Part shown: positions 59,237-64,000 of the stretch, one piece after another
How the letters are laid out: each line of letters begins with the position of its first letter
Numbering within the stretch: position 1 is the stretch's first letter
Origin: Pseudomonas putida
GTDB lineage: Bacteria > Pseudomonadota > Gammaproteobacteria > Pseudomonadales > Pseudomonadaceae
Length of the DNA: 64,000 bases
Reading direction: 5' to 3'
NCBI RefSeq assembly: GCF_028682475.1
Contig: NZ_JANHLE010000025.1
Span: forward strand, 1-64,000
Position numbers and translations under genes: made by a program
Notes under the pieces: model-generated
Told to the model about the DNA's origin: nothing
Databases searched by the model: none
The model's input: the letters and a program-made list of their open reading frames with translations, nothing else

Positions 59237-60700
59237 ATGAAACGCTACTTGTACCTGTGGCACCGCTGGCTGGGCATTGGCCTGTGCCTGTTCATGGCCC
59301 TGTGGTTCTTCTCGGGTGTGGTCATGCTCTACGTCGGCTATCCCAAGCTGACACCGCGAGAGCACCTGAGCCATCTGCCGCTGCTCAGCCTGCAGGACTG
59401 CTGCGTCGACCTGAACGTCGCACTGGCCGCTGCCGATCCGCAGCGTTCCCCTGTGAGCATTCGCCTGAGCACCGTAGCCGGTGAACCGCGCTACCTGTTC
59501 AGCTATCCGGGCCGCAGCAATGTCGCGGTGGATGCGCGCACCGGACAACGCGTGGGCTTCACCGACCGCGAACGGGCCCTGGCCGCCGCTCGCCAGTACG
59601 ACCCGTTAGCCACCGCGGTTTATCAGGGTCCGGTGGAGGAAGACCTCTGGAGCCATTCCCGCGCGCTGGATGCCGAGCGCCCCTTGCAGCAGGTACAGCT
59701 GGCCGATGCCGACGGCACTTTGTTGTACATCTCGGGGCAAACCGGCGAAGTGGTCCGCGATGCCAGCGCGCTGGAACGTGGCTGGAACCTGGTCGGCGCC
59801 TGGTTGCACTGGCTGTATCCGTTGCGTGGCATCGGTGTGGATGGCTGGTGGAGCAATCTGGTGATCTACCTGTCGCTGACGGCCACGGTCATGGCGGTGC
59901 TTGGGGCGGTGATCGGTGTGCTGCGCTGGCGCTTGCGCAAGCCCTACCGCAGCGGTTCGCGTTCACCCTATCGGGGCCTTGCCCGCTGGCATCACATCGG
60001 TGGTTTACTGTTCGGGGTGCTAGCGATTACCTGGATCTTCAGTGGCTTGATGTCGATGAATCCCTGGCGGATTTTCAGTAGTTCAGCACCACTGGATACA
60101 TCGGCGTACCAGGGTGGGCCGTTGCAGGCCCAAGCCTTTCCGGTTTCTGCGGCCCAGGCGCTTTCGCGCTTTGCCCATGAAGGACTGGTTGCGCGGGAGC
60201 TGGAGTGGCGCCTGATCGGTGGCGAGGGTTATCTGATCGGGCATGACGGTGGGGGTCGTACCCGGGTGCTGTCGATGGCTGACGGGCAGGTGCATGGCTG
60301 CTTGCCCAGGGAGGTGCTGGAACGCGCTGCGCAGGCGATTGTGCCGCAGGGGCGGATGCACAGTGAGCTACTTGATCACTACGATTTTTACTATTACGCA
60401 CGGGCTGAGCAGAGCATGCTCGGGCATCTGGAGAAGCGCTTACCGGTGTTGCGGGTGCGCTTTGAGGATCCGCAACAGACCTGGTTGCATCTGGATCTGT
60501 ACACCGGTGAAATGCTGGGTGTTGTGGATCAACCCAAACGGGCATCGCGATGGTTGTTTGCCTTGTTGCATAGCTGGGACTGGTTGCCGTTGCTGCAGCG
60601 GCGGCCGTTTTGGGATATCGGGATGATTGTGTTCAGCGTTGGCGGTCTGATTCTCAGCGTCAGTGGTGTGGTGTTGGGGTGGCGGCGATTGCGTAAGTAG
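59237..60700 (+). CDS. PepSY-associated membrane protein
   Basis: A 487-residue inner-membrane protein with four or five membrane helices (RWLGIGLCLFMALWFFSGVVML; LVIYLSLTATVMAVLGAVIGVL; WHHIGGLLFGVLAITWIFSGLMSM; MIVFSVGGLILSVSGVVLGW) and PepSY-type periplasmic segments. Related proteins act as siderophore-iron reductases. It is co-transcribed with the TonB receptor. Confidence 0.88.
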   Translation: MKRYLYLWHRWLGIGLCLFMALWFFSGVVMLYVGYPKLTPREHLSHLPLLSLQDCCVDLNVALAAADPQRSPVSIRLSTVAGEPRYLFSYPGRSNVAVDARTGQRVGFTDRERALAAARQYDPLATAVYQGPVEEDLWSHSRALDAERPLQQVQLADADGTLLYISGQTGEVVRDASALERGWNLVGAWLHWLYPLRGIGVDGWWSNLVIYLSLTATVMAVLGAVIGVLRWRLRKPYRSGSRSPYRGLARWHHIGGLLFGVLAITWIFSGLMSMNPWRIFSSSAPLDTSAYQGGPLQAQAFPVSAAQALSRFAHEGLVARELEWRLIGGEGYLIGHDGGGRTRVLSMADGQVHGCLPREVLERAAQAIVPQGRMHSELLDHYDFYYYARAEQSMLGHLEKRLPVLRVRFEDPQQTWLHLDLYTGEMLGVVDQPKRASRWLFALLHSWDWLPLLQRRPFWDIGMIVFSVGGLILSVSGVVLGWRRLRK

Positions 60701-60729
60701 TGCGGGCTTTTTTGGGGGGCGTTTGGGCT

Positions 60730-61225
60730 TTTGAATATATCCGTTTGCGGCGGTGGGGCTCAGTCAAGAGCACAAATCGCTTCGCTCCTGCTGATCCAGG
60801 TGGACCGACCGTCGGAGTGGCCAACGCTTTAAAAAGGGAAAGCTGATTCAATACAAAACGTAGCCATCCACCCAAAGCAAGAGCGCAGCGAATTGTGCTC
60901 TTGATCTTGATCTGCTTTTGATCTTGATCCACCCGCCCCGTTAACCAGTAGGGCTGAGTGGAGGTGTCGTGGAGGGGCTAGCGCGCAGCGCCTTCGGCGT
61001 TAGCCGAAGTTGCGAAGCGTAGAGTTGCTTGCAACTCGTAGCTCGCAATGCCCCGTAGCGGCACCGGAGCGAAGGGACCCGGAGCGTAGCGTAGGGCCCC
61101 TGGTGGGGCGAGACCTTTGCTTACTTTGGGGCGTTTGCCAAAGTAAGCCGCCGTAAGGGCGGAAAGGTGACTTAGCGCCACCCTCGTCAATGGATATGTA
61201 CACAATACACAAACCCGGGGACCTC
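60730..61225. repeat. Non-coding dispersed pseudomonad repeat region
   Basis: No credible gene. It contains TTGATCTTGATC hexamer wording (60896-60930), and strings of short inverted repeats such as GCGCAGCGCCTTCGG and TTACTTTGG...CCAAAGTAA around 61117-61146, then GCCGTAAGGGCGG. This arrangement is widespread in pseudomonad intergenic regions, by recall. Open frames on the minus strand here look like translated repeats. Confidence 0.65.
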
Positions 61226-61250
61226 ATCGCGGGGCAAGCCCGCTCCCACC
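61226..61250. repeat. Single REP unit, type 1
   Basis: ATCGCGGGGCAAGCCCGCTC followed by CCACC, ending one base before the methyltransferase stop codon. Confidence 0.85.
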
Positions 61251-62171
61251 CTAGCGGAACACCAGCGCCTTGAGCCCACCCGCCGGATCGTTATCGGGAA
61301 ACTCCGGCGGGTTGGCCAAACGCTCAGCGAATACCAGCTCCGGCGCCTCTTCGGCCATACCCTCGATCAAAAACTCAGGCCCGATGGCCGGATCATTCAC
61401 ACAAGCCAGCACCACCCCGCCCTCAGTCAACAACTCAGGCAACCGCCGCAAAATCTTGCGGTAATCCTGAGTCAGCACAAAGCTGCCTTTCTGGAAAGTC
61501 GGCGGATCAATGATGATCAGATCATAAGGCCCGGACTTGCGCACCTTGCCCCACGACTTGAACAACTCATGCCCGAGAAAACTCACCCGCCCAAGATCAT
61601 GACCATTGAGCCGATGATTATCCCGCCCACGACTCAACGCCGAACGCGCCATATCCAGATTGACCACCTGCTCGGCACCACCGGCAATCGCCGCCACCGA
61701 AAACCCGCAGGTATAGGCAAACAGATTCAATACCCGCTTACCCGCCGCCTGCGCACGCACCCAGCGCCGCCCATAACGCATATCGAGGAACAACCCGGTG
61801 TTCTGCTTCAAACCGAGATCCAGCTGATAGCGCAAACCGTCTTCATCAATCAGCCAGTGCTCACTCGGCGAGCCCAGCAGCCATTGCCCGGGGCTGTCGG
61901 GAAGATAACGATGCTGAATCAGGATCGCCTGCCCACTCCAGCACGGTGCCTGGGCGAGTGCCAACAGCATCTGCTCCAGCTCCGGCAGTTGCCCGGCCGG
62001 TGGCTCGCGAAACAGCGACACCAGCAGCACACCTTGCAACCAGTCCACCGTGATCTGCTCGAGCCCCGGCCAGCAACGCCCGCGGCCATGAAACAGCCGA
62101 CGGGTTTCGGCTGGCGCCGGGTCAAAGGCCGCAAGCAGGTGGTGCTGGAGAGTGTCGATCACAGAAGTCAT
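61251..62171 (-). CDS. Class I SAM-dependent methyltransferase (RlmI/RlmK-like)
   Basis: A 306-residue protein. It has a substrate-recognition N-terminal part, the LKQNTGLFLDMRYGRRWV motif seen in 23S rRNA methyltransferases of the RlmI/RlmK type, the SAM-binding strand VLNLFAYTCGFSVAA, and the catalytic IIDPPTFQKGS. It lacks an N-terminal PUA domain and the RlmK-type extension, so the exact substrate is uncertain. Start MTSVIDTLQ at 62171 is chosen over the frame to 62243. Confidence 0.82.
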   Translation of the reverse strand: MTSVIDTLQHHLLAAFDPAPAETRRLFHGRGRCWPGLEQITVDWLQGVLLVSLFREPPAGQLPELEQMLLALAQAPCWSGQAILIQHRYLPDSPGQWLLGSPSEHWLIDEDGLRYQLDLGLKQNTGLFLDMRYGRRWVRAQAAGKRVLNLFAYTCGFSVAAIAGGAEQVVNLDMARSALSRGRDNHRLNGHDLGRVSFLGHELFKSWGKVRKSGPYDLIIIDPPTFQKGSFVLTQDYRKILRRLPELLTEGGVVLACVNDPAIGPEFLIEGMAEEAPELVFAERLANPPEFPDNDPAGGLKALVFR

Positions 62172-62283
62172 GGGCAGATTCAATACAGGAAAGCCGTCTA
62201 TTCTACGCGCAACCGGTACTCCACCCGAAACCGCCGGGAGCATCTACACTGCCTATCCCACCCTCATCTGCTGGAAAACCACC

Positions 62284-62976
62284 ATGAGCGAAAAACCTAG
62301 CATTGTTCTGGTCCATGGTTTCTGGGGCGGCGCCGCCCACTGGAGCAAGGTCATCCTTGAATTGTCGCGCCTGGGCTACCGCGACCTGCACGCCGTGGAG
62401 ATGCCCCTGACATCGTTGGCCGACGACGCCGAACGCACACGCAAGATGGTTGCGTCGATTCCCGGCAAGGTGCTGCTGGTCGGCCATTCCTATGGCGGCG
62501 CAGTGATCACCCAGATGGGCAATCAGCCCAATGTCACCGGCCTGGTCTACATCGCCGCCTTCGCCCCTGACGAGGGCGAAAGTCCGGGGGGAATTACCGC
62601 ACAGAACGTGCCTGAAGCTGCCGCCAACTTGCAGCCGGATGGCGACGGCTACCTATGGATCAAGCCGGACAAACTTCACGAAAGCTTCTGCCAGGACCTG
62701 AGCAAGGACGAAGGGCTGGTCATGAGCGTGACCCAGAAAGCGCCGCTGGCCAGCACCTTCGGCGACACCATCAGCAACCCGGCGTGGAAGCACAAACCCA
62801 CCTGGTATCAGCTCTCCACCCATGACCGGATGATCGCCCCGGCCAATCAGGAAATGATGTCCAACCGCATGAACCCGAAAGAAGTGCTGCGCCTGGACGC
62901 CAGCCACGCCTCGCTGGCCTCGCGGGCTGCCGAAGTGGCAGCCCTGATCGACCGCGCGGCGCTCAGTCCGGCTTGA
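62284..62976 (+). CDS. Alpha/beta hydrolase
   Basis: A 230-residue cytoplasmic hydrolase. It has the oxyanion segment VLVHGFWGGAAHW, nucleophile elbow GHSYGG, and a C-terminal catalytic histidine in DASHASL. It resembles small esterase-type proteins of the AB_hydrolase_6 group; substrate unknown. ATG 62284 begins MSEKPSIVLVHG. Its end overlaps the converging transporter gene by 14 bases. Confidence 0.85.
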   Translation: MSEKPSIVLVHGFWGGAAHWSKVILELSRLGYRDLHAVEMPLTSLADDAERTRKMVASIPGKVLLVGHSYGGAVITQMGNQPNVTGLVYIAAFAPDEGESPGGITAQNVPEAAANLQPDGDGYLWIKPDKLHESFCQDLSKDEGLVMSVTQKAPLASTFGDTISNPAWKHKPTWYQLSTHDRMIAPANQEMMSNRMNPKEVLRLDASHASLASRAAEVAALIDRAALSPA

Positions 62977-63868
62977 CCGCAGCAACCTTGACCGCTGGTT
63001 TGAACCACCAGCCTTGCTGCATACCGGCGGCGGCCAGCAGGATCGTCGCCACACCCAGCCACTGCAGCGGCGCCAGGCGGTGGTCGAAGGCGAACCAGTC
63101 AACGAAGATCGCCGCGATCGGGTAGATGAACGACAACGCCCCGGTCAACGCGGTCGGCAGCTTCTGGATCGCACCGTACAGCAGCACATACATCACCCCG
63201 GTATGCACGATCCCCAGGGTCACCAGCGAAGCCAGCGCACCAGCCTCGCTGGGCAGGCCCGAGGTGTTGGCCCACGGCGCCAGCAGCAGGATCCCGGTGC
63301 ACACCTGGATCAGCGCGATCAGGTGCGGTGGTGTACCGCTCAGACGCTTGATGATCAACGCCGCCACGGCATACAGGAACGCCGCGCCCAGGGCCAGGCC
63401 GATCCCCAGCAGGTAGTCATTGCCGCTGCCGCCCTGGCTGCCGTGGGCACTGACAATCGCCAGCATCCCGGCAAACGACAGCGCCAGCCAGAACAGCTTC
63501 TGCACGGTGATCTTCTCACCGAGAAACACTGCCGCCAGCCCGACCAGCATGAACGGCTGGACGTTGTACACCGCAGTACCGATGGCAATCGAAGCCCGTG
63601 AGTAGGAGGCGAACAACAATACCCAGTTGCCGACGATCGCCACGCCGCTGAGCACCGCCAGGGCGAAGGTGGTCAAGGTCAGGATTCCGGGTTTGAGAAA
63701 GCCCATGGCCAGGCAGATCAGCAACAAGGTGCCCGCACCAAACACGCAGCGCCAGAACACCACATCCAGCACCGGTTGCCCGGACACCAGTACAAACCAG
63801 CCAATGGTCCCCGAGATCAGCATCGCGGCGACCATTTCCAGCGAACCACGGCGTATTGAACTGTCCAT
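62963..63868 (-). CDS. EamA/DMT-family transporter
   Basis: A 301-residue inner-membrane protein with ten hydrophobic helices in two EamA repeats (AAMLISGTIGWFVLVSG; VVFWRCVFGAGTLLLIC; GALSFIYPIAAIFVDWFAF). The substrate is unknown. AAGGAGG is six bases before ATG 63868, which decides it over GTG 63871. Its 3' end overlaps the hydrolase gene tail to tail. Confidence 0.88.
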   Translation of the reverse strand: MDSSIRRGSLEMVAAMLISGTIGWFVLVSGQPVLDVVFWRCVFGAGTLLLICLAMGFLKPGILTLTTFALAVLSGVAIVGNWVLLFASYSRASIAIGTAVYNVQPFMLVGLAAVFLGEKITVQKLFWLALSFAGMLAIVSAHGSQGGSGNDYLLGIGLALGAAFLYAVAALIIKRLSGTPPHLIALIQVCTGILLLAPWANTSGLPSEAGALASLVTLGIVHTGVMYVLLYGAIQKLPTALTGALSFIYPIAAIFVDWFAFDHRLAPLQWLGVATILLAAAGMQQGWWFKPAVKVAAVKPD

Positions 63869-64000
63869 CACTCACCTCCTTGAAGATGGCTAAATTATGC
63901 GAGCCTGGTGCTGCCTGCTCCAGTGGATTAAACAGGCTAAACTGCAAAGACACCTTTACTATCAAGGCAGATTCCGCAATCTGCCTAACGAGGCTGTGAT

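Noticed and set aside
61200..61210. TGTACACAATA as a further GntR operator
   Set aside because: Only a partial match (ATGTACACAA), located in a repeat region and not in front of a purine or ureide gene.
60978..61227. Two minus-strand frames of 75 codons
   Set aside because: They fall entirely in the dispersed repeat rich in short inverted repeats. Such frames recur with the repeat itself and are better read as non-coding.

Overview
The window is chromosomal DNA from a Pseudomonas, most likely of the P. putida/P. fluorescens lineage. The evidence is the gene order recR-ybaB-dnaX, the smc-zipA-ligA block, a complete purine-ureide-glyoxylate catabolic block, and many intergenic REP palindromes of the pseudomonad type (core GGAGCGGGCTTGCCCCGCGAT). 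No tRNA or rRNA gene and no CRISPR array was seen.

Layout. (1) 1-4090: recR, ybaB and dnaX on the minus strand, then a periplasmic binding protein gene. (2) 4127-15370: an approximately 11.2 kb, visibly more AT-rich genomic island inserted into ffs, the 4.5S/SRP RNA gene. It is bounded by an 81-bp perfect direct repeat (4127-4207 and 15290-15370) that is the 3' part of the RNA gene. It carries a tyrosine recombinase, a RepL-like winged-helix protein behind a strong promoter and structured leader, and a long non-coding hairpin array with a 12-unit hexamer repeat. It also carries a second winged-helix protein, a small XRE regulator, a SEC-C plus PD-(D/E)XK-like nuclease candidate, a serine recombinase and an HNH protein. 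Near its right end are a translationally coupled two-gene pair, a 39-codon gene, and an ImmA protease/XRE repressor pair with a clear promoter-operator. The right-hand copy restores a full 4.5S RNA (15296-15408) and supplies a new terminator. (3) 15523-23248: ligA, zipA, smc and a GntR regulator, all minus strand.

(4) 23521-51414: purine use. XdhABC oxidise hypoxanthine and xanthine to urate, and GuaD feeds guanine in as xanthine. Two NCS2 permeases and two Tsx-like outer-membrane channels import substrates. PuuD, UraH, UraD, PuuE and AllA take urate towards ureidoglycolate and glyoxylate. Gcl, Hyi, GlxR, a MOFRL-type glycerate kinase (ttuD) and pyruvate kinase carry glyoxylate to pyruvate. 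The allantoicase step has no gene here. A palindrome TTGTAYACAA recurs at the GntR/permease, uraH/puuE and gcl promoters, and a second 17-bp motif is shared by the xdhA and permease promoters. Together these outline two overlapping regulons, probably of the two FCD-type GntR proteins. A urea transporter gene follows at 51580. (5) 52512-64000: a potassium-channel-like protein, sulfate-binding protein, MscS channel, DUF2946/TonB receptor/PepSY trio, a repeated non-coding element, a methyltransferase, an alpha/beta hydrolase and an EamA transporter.

Functions are assigned by reading motifs and recalling families; no search was run. Starts were chosen from visible ribosome-binding sites where possible.
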